Positions 24,699 to 32,882 of a stretch of 64,000 bases of DNA are shown here, piece after piece. The notes beneath the pieces are model-generated. The model was not told where the DNA came from, ran no database searches, and saw only the letters and a list, made by a program, of their open reading frames with translations. Position numbers and translations under genes: made by a program. The stretch comes from Tumebacillus amylolyticus (GTDB taxonomy: Bacteria > Bacillota > Bacilli > Tumebacillales > Tumebacillaceae). Position 1 is the stretch's first letter. The number at the start of each line of letters is the position of its first letter. The stretch lies in NCBI RefSeq assembly GCF_016722965.1, contig NZ_JAEQNB010000001.1, positions 847,929 to 911,928 on the forward strand, given 5' to 3'.

Positions 24699-25805
24699 GT
24701 GACCCAGTCTGAACCCATCGAAACATTCGGCCACGGCGGCGACCTCTGGACGGCCGAGAAGCGCTTGGGCGTGCCGCGTGAGAAGTTGTTGGATTTCAGC
24801 GCCAACATCAACCCGCTCGGCCCGCCACCCTCGGTCTGGCAAGCGATCCACGACAACCTCGCCACGATCACAGCCTACCCCGACGCCAAATCCCGCGAAC
24901 TCAAGTCGGCCCTCGCCGCCCGCTACCACCAATCTGTGAAAAAAATCTCGGTCGGCAACGGCGCCGCCGAGATTCTCTATGGCATCCTCCGTACCTTGCT
25001 CCCGAAAACGGTAGGGTTGGTCTATCCCTGCTTTTCCGAATATGCAGAGTCGGCCGCTGTCGTCGGAGCGAAGTTGCACGGCGTGTATGCCCGCGAGGAG
25101 GATGATTTCGTCCCTTCACGGACGGAATTGCTGGCAGCGTGTGAGGAAGTGGACGTGTTCATCGTGGGACATCCGAACAACCCGAACGGTCGATTGGTGC
25201 CGATGGAGTGGCTCCGGGAGATGGCGGTGCGATTGCGGGAGCGGGAGCGTTTTTTGCTGGTGGATGAAGCGTTTCTCGATTTTGTACCGGAGGCTCCGAC
25301 TCTGTTGCAGGAGTTGGAGGAGTTTCCGAATGTGATCTTGTTGCGCTCGATGACGAAGTTTTTCTCGATTCCGGGTCTGCGGCTTGGATTTGCTTTTGCA
25401 TCGCCTGAGCTGACGGAGCGCATCGAGCGGGAACTGCCTCCTTGGCGTGTGAATGCTCTCGCGCAGGGAGTTGGCATTGCGGGAGTGCAGGACCATGACT
25501 TTGAAGCGAGGACGGTCGAGTGGTTGCGCGAGGAACGGCCATTTTTACGAAATGAGTTGGAGGCGTTGCCGGGCGTGAAGACCTACGGAGGTCTGGTGAA
25601 CTTCGTGCTGTTTCGCTGTGAGACGCCGGATTTGCAAGAGAAAGTCGGGCGGCTCGGCGTGCTGATCCGCAATTGCGCGGGGTATCCGGGGCTTGGCTCG
25701 GGGTATTATCGAGTGGCGGTGCGGTCGCGCGAGGAGAATTTGCGCTTGTTGACCGCTTTGCAGCAGGCAATGCTGGAGGAGGTTCCGACATGCCCTACAC
25801 CCTAA
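24699..25805 (+). CDS. cobD: L-threonine-O-3-phosphate decarboxylase (CobD/CobC family)
   Basis: The GTG at 24699 with GAGGAGGAG nine bases upstream gives 368 residues. The enzyme is a PLP-dependent fold-type I decarboxylase that makes (R)-1-amino-2-propanol phosphate, the linker of the B12 nucleotide loop. Visible signatures are GHGGDLWTAEKRLG, DFSANINPLGPPPSVW, GNGAAEILYGILRTL, GHPNNPNGRLV, LLVDEAFLDFVPEA and the PLP lysine Lys220 in LRSMTKFFSIPGLRLG. It overlaps cobU by 16 bases. No PduX-like threonine kinase is in the window. Confidence 0.92.
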   Translation: MTQSEPIETFGHGGDLWTAEKRLGVPREKLLDFSANINPLGPPPSVWQAIHDNLATITAYPDAKSRELKSALAARYHQSVKKISVGNGAAEILYGILRTLLPKTVGLVYPCFSEYAESAAVVGAKLHGVYAREEDDFVPSRTELLAACEEVDVFIVGHPNNPNGRLVPMEWLREMAVRLRERERFLLVDEAFLDFVPEAPTLLQELEEFPNVILLRSMTKFFSIPGLRLGFAFASPELTERIERELPPWRVNALAQGVGIAGVQDHDFEARTVEWLREERPFLRNELEALPGVKTYGGLVNFVLFRCETPDLQEKVGRLGVLIRNCAGYPGLGSGYYRVAVRSREENLRLLTALQQAMLEEVPTCPTP

Positions 25806-26383
25806 TCACAGGCGGCGTTCGTTCTGGAAAAAGCGCCTTTGCCGAACGTCTGGCAGGCTTGTCACGACGGGTGCTCTACGTCGCCACGGGTCAAGTCTGG
25901 GACGGGGAGATGGAGAAGCGTATCGACTTGCATCGAGAGCGGCGTCCGGAAATTTGGGGGTTGCTTGAAGTGCAGGAGTCTCTGGTGGAGCCTGTGCTGG
26001 CAGAAGTGGAGGCGGGCCGGTGGGAAGCGGTGCTCGTCGACGACCTCTCCACATGGGTGAGCACGATCTTGCTCAACTTGCCGGAGGAGGAGTGGCGGTC
26101 GGAAGCGACTCGGGAACGCCTATTTAATGAAGCGCGACGATTGGCAGAGGCGTTACAGGCAAGTTCTGTCCTTACTGTGCTCGTCACCAGTGAGACGGGG
26201 TTGGGTGGAGTGGCCCTGACTCCGCTGGGTCGTGCCTTTCAAGACTTGCTTGGCGAGGTCAACCAGATCGTGGCGGCGAAGGCAGAGGACGTCTATTTCG
26301 TCATTTCTGGACGACCGTTGAAGCTCCCGCAGTTGGAAGAGGCGGTGGAGCATCGTTCCTCGGGCGGGGGGTCGGTCGTATGA
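25790..26383 (+). CDS. cobU: Adenosylcobinamide kinase / adenosylcobinamide-phosphate guanylyltransferase CobU
   Basis: The ATG at 25790, behind GGAGGAGG, gives 197 residues. CobU phosphorylates adenosylcobinamide and then forms its GDP derivative. The N-terminal P-loop GGVRSGKS is at residues 8-15. His48 in DLHRERRPEIW is the expected guanylylated His. VLVDDLSTWVSTILL and SETGLGGVALTPLGRAFQDLLGEVNQIVA are also typical. It overlaps cobD upstream by 16 bases and cobS downstream by four. Confidence 0.94.
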   Translation: MPYTLITGGVRSGKSAFAERLAGLSRRVLYVATGQVWDGEMEKRIDLHRERRPEIWGLLEVQESLVEPVLAEVEAGRWEAVLVDDLSTWVSTILLNLPEEEWRSEATRERLFNEARRLAEALQASSVLTVLVTSETGLGGVALTPLGRAFQDLLGEVNQIVAAKAEDVYFVISGRPLKLPQLEEAVEHRSSGGGSVV

Positions 26384-27120
26384 ATGCCTTTTTTCATGCA
26401 GTCGGCTTTCTCACACGATTGCCTGTCCCGAAGAACCTCAAAACGGAAGCGTGGAGCAAGAGTCCACCGTGGTATCCCTTCGTTGGGCTGATCATCGGGA
26501 GTTTGCTTGCTTGTATCAGCTACTACCTTCCCTTCATCGCTCCGCCCGCCGTGACCGCGTTGTTGCTCCTCTCACTCTGGGTGTTTCTCACAGGAGGCTT
26601 GCATCTCGACGGATTGATGGACACGGCGGACGGGTTTGGCAGTTATCGGAGCAAGGAACGAATTCTCGAGATCATGAAGGATTCGCGAGTCGGGGGAATG
26701 GGCGTGCTCGCCGCGATCTTGGTGCTCGGCAACAAGGCAGCGGCGCTTTTTGCTCTGCAAGGGCAGGGTCAGTTCCTCGTCATCGCGTTGGTGGCGGCTC
26801 CGCTGATGGGACGGTTAGTGATGATGATGGCGTTGTACGGATTCAAGTACGCTCGTGAAGACGGCTTGGCGCAAAGTTTGCGGACGGAGTCGCGGGTGGA
26901 GGGTTGGGTGGTTTTCTTTTTCACACTGATCGTGTGCTTGCTGGTCGGAGGTTGGGCAGCCCTGCTCGTGTGTGCGGTGACTGCAAGTGCCTGCGGACTT
27001 CTGATTTCTTCCTCTCTTCGCAAGATCGGGGGACTTACGGGAGATGTATACGGGGCTCTGTGTGAAGTGACGGAAACGGTCGTCCTGCTCACCCTCTCCG
27101 TTGTGGGGCACTGGACATGA
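26380..27120 (+). CDS. cobS: Adenosylcobinamide-GDP ribazoletransferase (cobalamin synthase) CobS
   Basis: The 246-residue polytopic membrane protein joins adenosylcobinamide-GDP with alpha-ribazole phosphate. It has FFHAVGFLTRLPVPKN at the start, GGLHLDGLMDTADGFGSYRSKERILEIMKDSRVGGMGVLA at about residues 72-111 (the Asp-rich metal site) and about six hydrophobic segments. GDVYGALCEVTETVVLL near the end is a second conserved block. The step takes place at the membrane, like that of CbiB. It is coupled by ATGA overlaps to cobU and cobC. Confidence 0.94.
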   Translation: MNAFFHAVGFLTRLPVPKNLKTEAWSKSPPWYPFVGLIIGSLLACISYYLPFIAPPAVTALLLLSLWVFLTGGLHLDGLMDTADGFGSYRSKERILEIMKDSRVGGMGVLAAILVLGNKAAALFALQGQGQFLVIALVAAPLMGRLVMMMALYGFKYAREDGLAQSLRTESRVEGWVVFFFTLIVCLLVGGWAALLVCAVTASACGLLISSSLRKIGGLTGDVYGALCEVTETVVLLTLSVVGHWT

Positions 27121-27713
27121 CGCACGTACTTTTCGTCCGCCACGGTGAAACGGACGGCAACGCCCGCCGTCAGTACATCGGGCGTACAGACCTGCCGCTG
27201 AATGAGAAGGGCGTTGAGCAGATTCAACGTCTGCAAGAGAAGCTGTCGTTGGAACTTCGCGAGGTGGCTCAAGTGTTTCACAGTCCTTTGATGCGCACGA
27301 CGCAGACAGCGGCGCTTTTACTCGGGAACGACTTGCTTGCTCATGCAGACCCTCGACTGGCAGAACTCGACTTCGGGGAGTGGGAAGCGAAGTCCTACAA
27401 CGACCTCGAAGCTGAGTACCATGACCACCTCTGGCGCTGGTACGACGATCCTTGGAACGTCGCCCCGCCGAATGGCGAAACTTTGCAAGACCTTGACGCC
27501 CGACTGACTGCTTGGCATGAATCCATCGTTCGCTCCATCGGCACAACGCTCGTCGTCTCGCACGGCGGACCGATTCGCTTGTGGTATGCGAAGTACGTTT
27601 TGCAAGAGTTGACCCGCTTTCACTCCCTGCACCTCCCGCCGGGCGGTTTCGTACACGTGCGCCGCACGGGGGATGGATGGCAGCTCGTACAAGGAGAGAT
27701 CACGGCCCCATGA
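27117..27713 (+). CDS. cobC: Alpha-ribazole phosphatase-like histidine phosphatase
   Basis: The 198-residue protein of the phosphoglycerate-mutase-like phosphatase family has VLFVRHGETDGNARRQYIGRTDLPLNEKG with the catalytic His9. SPLMRTTQTAALL, RLAELDFGEWEAKSYNDLEAEY and VVSHGGPIRLW carry the other active-site residues. In this operon its role should be to remove the phosphate from alpha-ribazole phosphate or adenosylcobalamin phosphate. Sequence alone cannot exclude a broader phosphatase role. It overlaps cbiP by four bases. Confidence 0.88.
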   Translation: MTHVLFVRHGETDGNARRQYIGRTDLPLNEKGVEQIQRLQEKLSLELREVAQVFHSPLMRTTQTAALLLGNDLLAHADPRLAELDFGEWEAKSYNDLEAEYHDHLWRWYDDPWNVAPPNGETLQDLDARLTAWHESIVRSIGTTLVVSHGGPIRLWYAKYVLQELTRFHSLHLPPGGFVHVRRTGDGWQLVQGEITAP

Positions 27714-29218
27714 AACAAATTCAAGCACTCATGATCCAAGGCACCTCGTCGGACGCCGGCAAATCCCTGCTCTGCACGGGATTGTGCCGCATTTTAAAGG
27801 AAGACGGGCACAACGTCGCCCCCTTCAAATCGCAAAACATGGCGCTCAACTCCTACATCACCTCCGACGGCGGCGAAATCGGGCGGGCGCAAGGTGTGCA
27901 AGCGGAAGCGTGCGGGTTGGAAGCGACGGTGGATATGAACCCGATTCTGCTCAAACCCAAAGCGGAGATGACGTCCGAAGTCATCGTACACGGCAAGCAC
28001 TTCGCCGATCTCGAAGCGTTCACGTACCGCAACGAGTACGTCCCGCGCGTGCTCCCGAAAGTGCAAGAGTCGATCGACCGGCTCGCCGCGCAATTCGACG
28101 TGCTCATCGTCGAAGGAGCGGGCTCCCCCGCCGAAATCAACCTCAAAGACCGCGACATCGCCAACATGCGCATCGCCGACATGCTGGACTGCCCGGTTTT
28201 GTTGGTGGCCGACATTGAGCGCGGGGGTGTTTTTGCTTCGTTGGTCGGGACGCTGGAATTGCTCGACCCGCACGAACGAGCTCGCGTGAAGGGCTTTCTC
28301 ATCAATAAATTCCGGGGGCGCAAGGAACTGCTCGACTCCGGTCTGGAGTGGTTGGAACAACGCACAGGCATTCCCGTTCTCGGCGTAATTCCGCACTTTG
28401 ATCATGGCATCGACCCGGAAGACTCGCTCGCTCTGGAATCCTTGCGACTCAAAGCGCGAGACCGCACAGATGCCGACCTCGACATCGCGGTGATCAAACT
28501 CCCGCGCATCTCGAACTTCACCGACGTCGCCCCGTTGCAAGAGGAACCGGGTGTCAACGTCCGTTTCGTCTCGTCGGCCCGCTCCCTCGGCAAGCCGGAC
28601 TTGATCCTCCTCCCCGGAAGCAAGAACACGGTGGAAGACTTGCTCTGGCTCCGACACACAGGTCTCGCCGATGAGATTCTCTCGCGTCGCAAGGCAAGCG
28701 TCGTCGGCATCTGCGGTGGATTCCAGATGCTCGGTGAAGTTCTGCATGACCCGGAAGGCGTGGAGTCTGTGCATGCGCAAGTGCCGGGACTCGGCTTGTT
28801 GCCTCTGGAAACCACCTTTCTCGCGGAAAAAAAGACGATCCGCAACAGCGGTCGCCTTTTAGCAAAAGCCTTCTCCGAGCACGAGGTGGAGGGCTACGAA
28901 ATCCATCTCGGTCGCACGTATCGCAAATCGGGGGAGCCGTTCTTGCAATTCCAATCGGGCGAGTACGACGGCGCGGTTTCTACAGACGGTCGCGTGGTTG
29001 GCACCTACTTGCACGGTCTCTTCCAAAACCGCGCTTTCACCCGCGACTACCTCAACCACCTGCGCGTGAAAAAAGGTCTCGCCCCGCTCCTCGGAGCTGT
29101 CGAGACCGAATCCCAGCGTCGGGAAAAAAGCTACGCGGCCCTCGCCGCGCATCTTCGCAAGCATGTGGACCTGGAGCGGATCTACGAGATCATCGGAGGT
29201 GCGCATGTCTTGGATTGA
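27710..29218 (+). CDS. cbiP: Cobyric acid synthase CbiP/CobQ
   Basis: The ATG at 27710 overlaps the cobC stop and gives 502 residues. The enzyme amidates the b, d, e and g side chains of adenosylcobyrinic acid a,c-diamide. The P-loop-like MIQGTSSDAGKSLLCTGLCRIL is at residues 8-29. FKSQNMALNSYIT, EIGRAQGVQAEACG, LVADIERGGVFASLVGTLELL and the amidotransferase domain with VVGICGGFQMLGE follow (Cys nucleophile). GSKNTVEDLLWLR links the domains. It overlaps cbiZ by 14 bases. Confidence 0.95.
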   Translation: MKQIQALMIQGTSSDAGKSLLCTGLCRILKEDGHNVAPFKSQNMALNSYITSDGGEIGRAQGVQAEACGLEATVDMNPILLKPKAEMTSEVIVHGKHFADLEAFTYRNEYVPRVLPKVQESIDRLAAQFDVLIVEGAGSPAEINLKDRDIANMRIADMLDCPVLLVADIERGGVFASLVGTLELLDPHERARVKGFLINKFRGRKELLDSGLEWLEQRTGIPVLGVIPHFDHGIDPEDSLALESLRLKARDRTDADLDIAVIKLPRISNFTDVAPLQEEPGVNVRFVSSARSLGKPDLILLPGSKNTVEDLLWLRHTGLADEILSRRKASVVGICGGFQMLGEVLHDPEGVESVHAQVPGLGLLPLETTFLAEKKTIRNSGRLLAKAFSEHEVEGYEIHLGRTYRKSGEPFLQFQSGEYDGAVSTDGRVVGTYLHGLFQNRAFTRDYLNHLRVKKGLAPLLGAVETESQRREKSYAALAAHLRKHVDLERIYEIIGGAHVLD

Positions 29219-29873
29219 TCGAACGGTGAAGGACGGTGCGCTGATTCTCAGCGGACAGCGGCCTTTTTACACGCTGAGTTCGTCGTTGCTCGGCGGGGGG
29301 CTGAGGGAGAAACGGTATCTGCTGAATGTGCAAGTGCCGCACGGGTACATGTCGGACGATCCGTGGTTGGATTTGCAAGGCAAGGTGGAGGGATTGGGAT
29401 TGCCACTGGAAGAAACCGTCGCGATGATGACCGCGGCGGATGTGGATCAGGTCGTGGAGTGTTTCGCGGTGGGGTCGGAGTTTCAAGTGCGGGTCTTCGT
29501 CACGGCGGGAGTTGGCAATGCGGCACGGGCCGGGGTGAAGCGCAAGACGTATCCCGGCTACCGTGCGGGGACTATCAACATCATCGTCGCGATGGACGCC
29601 CGACTGACAGACGCCGCGCTGGTGAATGGCCTGATCACCACCACAGAAGCCAAAGCGGCGGCCCTGCAAGACCTCGGAGTCACCGACCCTCAGGGAAACA
29701 TTGCGACCGGCACGACGACAGATTCAGTCATTCTCGCGACGACGCAAAACCCTGAGTATAACGGCATCCACCAATACGCCGGCGTCGCAACCGAACTTGG
29801 CAACGCCATCGCCGTCTGCGTCTACGATGCGCTGACCGCCTGCCTCTCGCCAAGAGGGGAGTCAGTCGAATGA
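29205..29873 (+). CDS. cbiZ: Adenosylcobinamide amidohydrolase CbiZ
   Basis: The ATG at 29205 behind GGAGG gives 222 residues. The protein matches CbiZ: TLSSSLLGGGLREKRYLLNVQVPHGY at residues 23-48, MMTAADVDQVVECF, VTAGVGNAARAG, GTINIIVAMDARLTDAALVNGLITTTEAKAAAL, GTTTDSVILATT and AGVATELGNAIA. CbiZ cuts the aminopropanol side chain from adenosylcobinamide to give adenosylcobyric acid, so imported incomplete corrinoids can be rebuilt with the cell's own loop. It sits between cbiP, whose product it makes, and cbiB, which uses that product. Confidence 0.93.
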   Translation: MSWIDRTVKDGALILSGQRPFYTLSSSLLGGGLREKRYLLNVQVPHGYMSDDPWLDLQGKVEGLGLPLEETVAMMTAADVDQVVECFAVGSEFQVRVFVTAGVGNAARAGVKRKTYPGYRAGTINIIVAMDARLTDAALVNGLITTTEAKAAALQDLGVTDPQGNIATGTTTDSVILATTQNPEYNGIHQYAGVATELGNAIAVCVYDALTACLSPRGESVE

Positions 29874-29914
29874 GCACCACGGTTCTTTTTTCTAGAAGGG
29901 AGGAGGTCCGATGA
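29870..29914 (+). CDS. Possible 14-codon leader peptide duplicating the start of CbiB
   Basis: An ATG overlapping the cbiZ stop opens a frame MSTTVLFSRREEVR that ends at a TGA overlapping the cbiB ATG. Its first seven residues equal the first seven of CbiB, yet three of those codons differ at the third base. The cbiB ribosome site (GGGAGGAGG) lies inside it. It could couple cbiB translation to cbiZ, or be the remnant of a 5-prime duplication. No ribosome site of its own is evident beyond reinitiation after cbiZ. Confidence 0.4.
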   Translation: MSTTVLFSRREEVR

Positions 29915-30879
29915 GTACCACTGTCCTTTTTCCTATCGTGATTCTAGGTCTTGCCTATCTCGTTGACCTTCTGGTGGGCGACCCTGGTTGGTTTCCGCAT
30001 CCGGTTGTGATCATTGGGAAGTTCATCTCTCGCCTCGACCGCTTGCTGCGACGTTCGTCTGACAGCAAACTCATCGCCCGGCTCAAGGGCTGCCTGTTCC
30101 CGCTCTTGATCGTCGGCGGCACGTACTTCATCACGTACGAACTGCTTCATCTCGCCGCACTTCTCTCCAAGTGGCTTGCCTACGCGTTGGAAGTCTGGTT
30201 GATTTCCACCACCATCGCCACCAAAGGTCTCGCTGCAGCAGGACGGGGCGTGTACGAAGCATTGAAATCGGGCGACCTGCCCTTGGCACGCCAACGACTT
30301 TCTTGGATCGTCGGTCGCGACACCGAGCACCTCGACGAGGGCGAAATCTCACGCGGAGGCATCGAAACCGTCGCCGAAAACATCGTAGACGCCGTGACCT
30401 CCCCGCTTTTCTACGCATTTCTCGGCGGGGCTCCGCTGGCGATGGCGTATCGAGCTGTCAACACCCTCGACTCCATGGTCGGCTACAAAAACGAAAAATA
30501 CCTCCATCTCGGCTGGGCCTCCGCCCGCCTCGACGACCTGGCCAATTATCTCCCGGCGAGGCTGACGCTCCCGTTTCTCGTTGCCTCCTCTCTTATTCTG
30601 AAGTATAATGGTAGGAATACTTGGTTTATAACGTTGCGCGACGCAGCCAAGCATCCCTCCCCGAACAGCGGAATCGCAGAAGCGGCCGTCGCAGGTGCTT
30701 TGGATATACAGCTTGGCGGACACAACACATACGGAGGTGTCACTTCGTTTCGGGCCAATATGGGAGACCGAACGGTTGACATCGCGCCCACACATATCTT
30801 GCAGACCATTCGTCTGCTCTACCTCACGACGGCGTTGTACCTCATCGTGTTGCTGGCGGTGAAGGGGCTCCTCTGGTAG
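29911..30879 (+). CDS. cbiB: Adenosylcobinamide-phosphate synthase CbiB
   Basis: The 322-residue membrane protein attaches aminopropanol phosphate to adenosylcobyric acid. It starts behind a very strong GGGAGGAGG site. It has LAYLVDLLVGDPGWFPHPVVIIGKFISRLDRLLR near residues 11-44, RQRLSWIVGRDTEHLDEGEISRGGIETVAENIVDAVTSPLFYAFLGGAPLAMAYRAVNTLDSMVGYKNEKYLHLGWASARLDDLANYLPARLT, and the late HPSPNSGIAEAAVAGALDIQLGG. Four or five hydrophobic segments are visible. It follows cbiZ with a 14-codon mini-frame between. Confidence 0.95.
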   Translation: MSTTVLFPIVILGLAYLVDLLVGDPGWFPHPVVIIGKFISRLDRLLRRSSDSKLIARLKGCLFPLLIVGGTYFITYELLHLAALLSKWLAYALEVWLISTTIATKGLAAAGRGVYEALKSGDLPLARQRLSWIVGRDTEHLDEGEISRGGIETVAENIVDAVTSPLFYAFLGGAPLAMAYRAVNTLDSMVGYKNEKYLHLGWASARLDDLANYLPARLTLPFLVASSLILKYNGRNTWFITLRDAAKHPSPNSGIAEAAVAGALDIQLGGHNTYGGVTSFRANMGDRTVDIAPTHILQTIRLLYLTTALYLIVLLAVKGLLW

Positions 30880-30915
30880 ACCGAGATGAACAGGAGTATA
30901 GGAGGAGGAATCCCA

Positions 30916-31665
30916 ATGGCAGGAAAAGTCTACTTGGTAGGCGCAGGACCCGGTGACCCGAAACTGATCACCGTGCGCGGCATGGAATGCATCCGAGAAG
31001 CGGACGTGATCGCCTACGACCGACTGGCGAATCCGAAACTTTTAGAATACGCAAGACCCGACGCCGAAGTGATCTACGTCGGCAAACTGCCCGACCGCCA
31101 CTCGCTCCCCCAAGAGGAAATCAACGCCCTGCTCGTGAAAAAAGCGCTCGACGGCAAAATCGTCACGCGCCTCAAGGGCGGAGACCCGTTCGTTTTCGGA
31201 CGCGGCGGCGAGGAAGCGACGGAACTCGCAGAGAACGGCATCCCGTTTGAAGTCGTTCCCGGCGTCACAGCGGGAATTGCAGCGCCTGCCTATGCCGGAA
31301 TTCCGGTTACGCAACGCCATGTGGCGTCCTCCTTTGCAGTCGTTGCCGGACACGAATGCCCGGGCAAGGAGCAATCGAGCATCCGCTGGGACAAAATCGC
31401 GACGGCGGTCGACACGCTCGCTTTTTACCTCGGGATCAAAAATCTGCCGCTGATCTGCGAGCAGTTGATCACCCACGGACGCGACCCGGAGACGCCGGTT
31501 GCGATCATCCACTGGGGCACGATGCCGGAGCAACGCACGGTCGTCGGGACGTTGACGACCATCGTGGACATCGCACGTGACCAACAAATTGAGAACCCCT
31601 CGATCATCCTCGTCGGCGAAGTCGTGAACGTCCGCGAGAAGATTCGCTGGTTTGACACGAACTAA
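30916..31665 (+). CDS. cobA: Uroporphyrinogen-III C-methyltransferase (SUMT)
   Basis: The ATG at 30916 has GGAGGAGG seven bases upstream and gives 249 residues. The enzyme methylates C2 and C7 of uroporphyrinogen III to make precorrin-2, the branch point toward B12 and siroheme. Signatures are [53 protein letters not shown] and [22 protein letters not shown]. It is a single-domain SUMT without CysG dehydrogenase or ferrochelatase parts, so precorrin-2 oxidation must be done elsewhere. It closes the operon. Confidence 0.95.
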   Translation: MAGKVYLVGAGPGDPKLITVRGMECIREADVIAYDRLANPKLLEYARPDAEVIYVGKLPDRHSLPQEEINALLVKKALDGKIVTRLKGGDPFVFGRGGEEATELAENGIPFEVVPGVTAGIAAPAYAGIPVTQRHVASSFAVVAGHECPGKEQSSIRWDKIATAVDTLAFYLGIKNLPLICEQLITHGRDPETPVAIIHWGTMPEQRTVVGTLTTIVDIARDQQIENPSIILVGEVVNVREKIRWFDTN

Positions 31666-31678
31666 TTTTTAAAATACC

Positions 31679-31712
31679 AAGCTCAGCGCAGAGTTGCGCT
31701 GAGCTTTTTTTC
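31679..31712 (+). terminator. Terminator of the B12 operon
   Basis: AAGCTCAGCGCA at 31679-31690 pairs perfectly with TGCGCTGAGCTT at 31695-31706, followed by T6. Confidence 0.92.
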
Positions 31713-31754
31713 AATACCCGCATACACTGAAGAGAACATGTGAGGTGTATGCCT

Positions 31755-32828
31755 ATGCAATTTACGATCATCCCCGACAATCTCTACGGGGCAACGGCGA
31801 GGGTCAATGGGAAGTGGTTGGGCCTCGTGGACGCACGCCCGATTACATTCACCATGCCGGACCAGGGCGAGTTTTACCTGCTGCTGGAACTCACTCCGCT
31901 CCAACCCGACCCGTCCGGCGACGTCTTCGTTCTGCCCATCACACGTGTCGTCCACATTCGCGACGGTGAACTGCTTGCACCTGCCACCGAGCCCGACGGC
32001 TATCTGCACTTGCGCCGCACCGCCAAGGGCACCGAAATTCACTACATCTACCCCAAACTCGACGCCCCTCTGCGCAATCTCGAAACCCTCCCGCGACCTG
32101 TGCAGATCGAATCGATCGACCTCGACCATGACGCCCGTCTCGACGCCGTCGAAATCTACGCCACCAACCGAAGCGGCCACATCCGCATCCGACTTGCCGA
32201 CGGACAACTTCTGTACGAAGACGTTGTGCCCGATCCGAAACTGCGCGTCGAACTCGCCGATCTCAACCGCGACGGACGACCGGATGTGCTGATGTTCTGG
32301 ACCGACCCGGAGGAGCAAGACCCGCTCCTCGCTCCCAAACTCCAGCTGTGGGAATCGCCGGAGGGGAGCCTCGACATTTTTACCGGATTCACGGGCGTGA
32401 AGCGGATTGGCGGGGGAGACGTCCTGTTGGAACGTACTCGCACGACGCCATTTCTCGCAGTCACCGACCTGATGCGCTACACCCGCCAACCAACAGAATC
32501 GGCGCACTTCGTCCCCGTCCGCCGCGAAGAGCAATGCCTGCAACGCGCCACTTCTATAGAAGAAACTGCCGAAGCCTACCTCACCGCCCTCGAACTCCAA
32601 GACGAGATCGGTGCCGAACACTACCTTTCCCACGGCACCAAACCGAAACTTCACCCCTTCTACGCCCACCACATCGACGGCGTCAAACACTCCACCCTCC
32701 AAGCCACCCTCTACCACTGGATCTACCCCAACTTCTACGACGGGGAAAAAAAGCTCCACTTCGAGTTCGCCCACCATCCCGACAAATGGAGCGACTGGAA
32801 AATCACCCGCGTCGTATCAAGCACATAG
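31755..32828 (+). CDS. Hypothetical protein with FG-GAP/VCBS-like Asp-rich repeats
   Basis: The ATG at 31755 has GAGGTG seven bases upstream; in-frame codons at 31740 and 31749 are weaker. The 357-residue protein has no signal peptide or membrane segment. Its middle (about residues 115-190) has two Asp-rich loops, DLDHDARLDAVEI and DLNRDGRPDVLMF, in beta-strand context. These look like the calcium-binding D-x-D-x-D-G repeats of FG-GAP/VCBS blades. The N-terminal 100 residues are beta-rich (PDNLYGATARVNGKWLGLVD) and the C-terminal part is rich in aromatic residues and His. I do not recognise the whole-protein family. It is monocistronic between two terminators. Confidence 0.7.
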   Translation: MQFTIIPDNLYGATARVNGKWLGLVDARPITFTMPDQGEFYLLLELTPLQPDPSGDVFVLPITRVVHIRDGELLAPATEPDGYLHLRRTAKGTEIHYIYPKLDAPLRNLETLPRPVQIESIDLDHDARLDAVEIYATNRSGHIRIRLADGQLLYEDVVPDPKLRVELADLNRDGRPDVLMFWTDPEEQDPLLAPKLQLWESPEGSLDIFTGFTGVKRIGGGDVLLERTRTTPFLAVTDLMRYTRQPTESAHFVPVRREEQCLQRATSIEETAEAYLTALELQDEIGAEHYLSHGTKPKLHPFYAHHIDGVKHSTLQATLYHWIYPNFYDGEKKLHFEFAHHPDKWSDWKITRVVSST

Positions 32829-32833
32829 AAAAA

Positions 32834-32870
32834 AAGGTCCTCTCCACGAATGGAGAGGACCTTCTTTTTT
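32834..32870. terminator. Bidirectional terminator
   Basis: AAGGTCCTCTCCA and TGGAGAGGACCTT form a perfect 13-bp stem around CGAA, flanked by A-rich and T-rich tracts. It lies between convergent genes. Confidence 0.9.
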
Positions 32871-32882
32871 ACAGCCTGTCCC

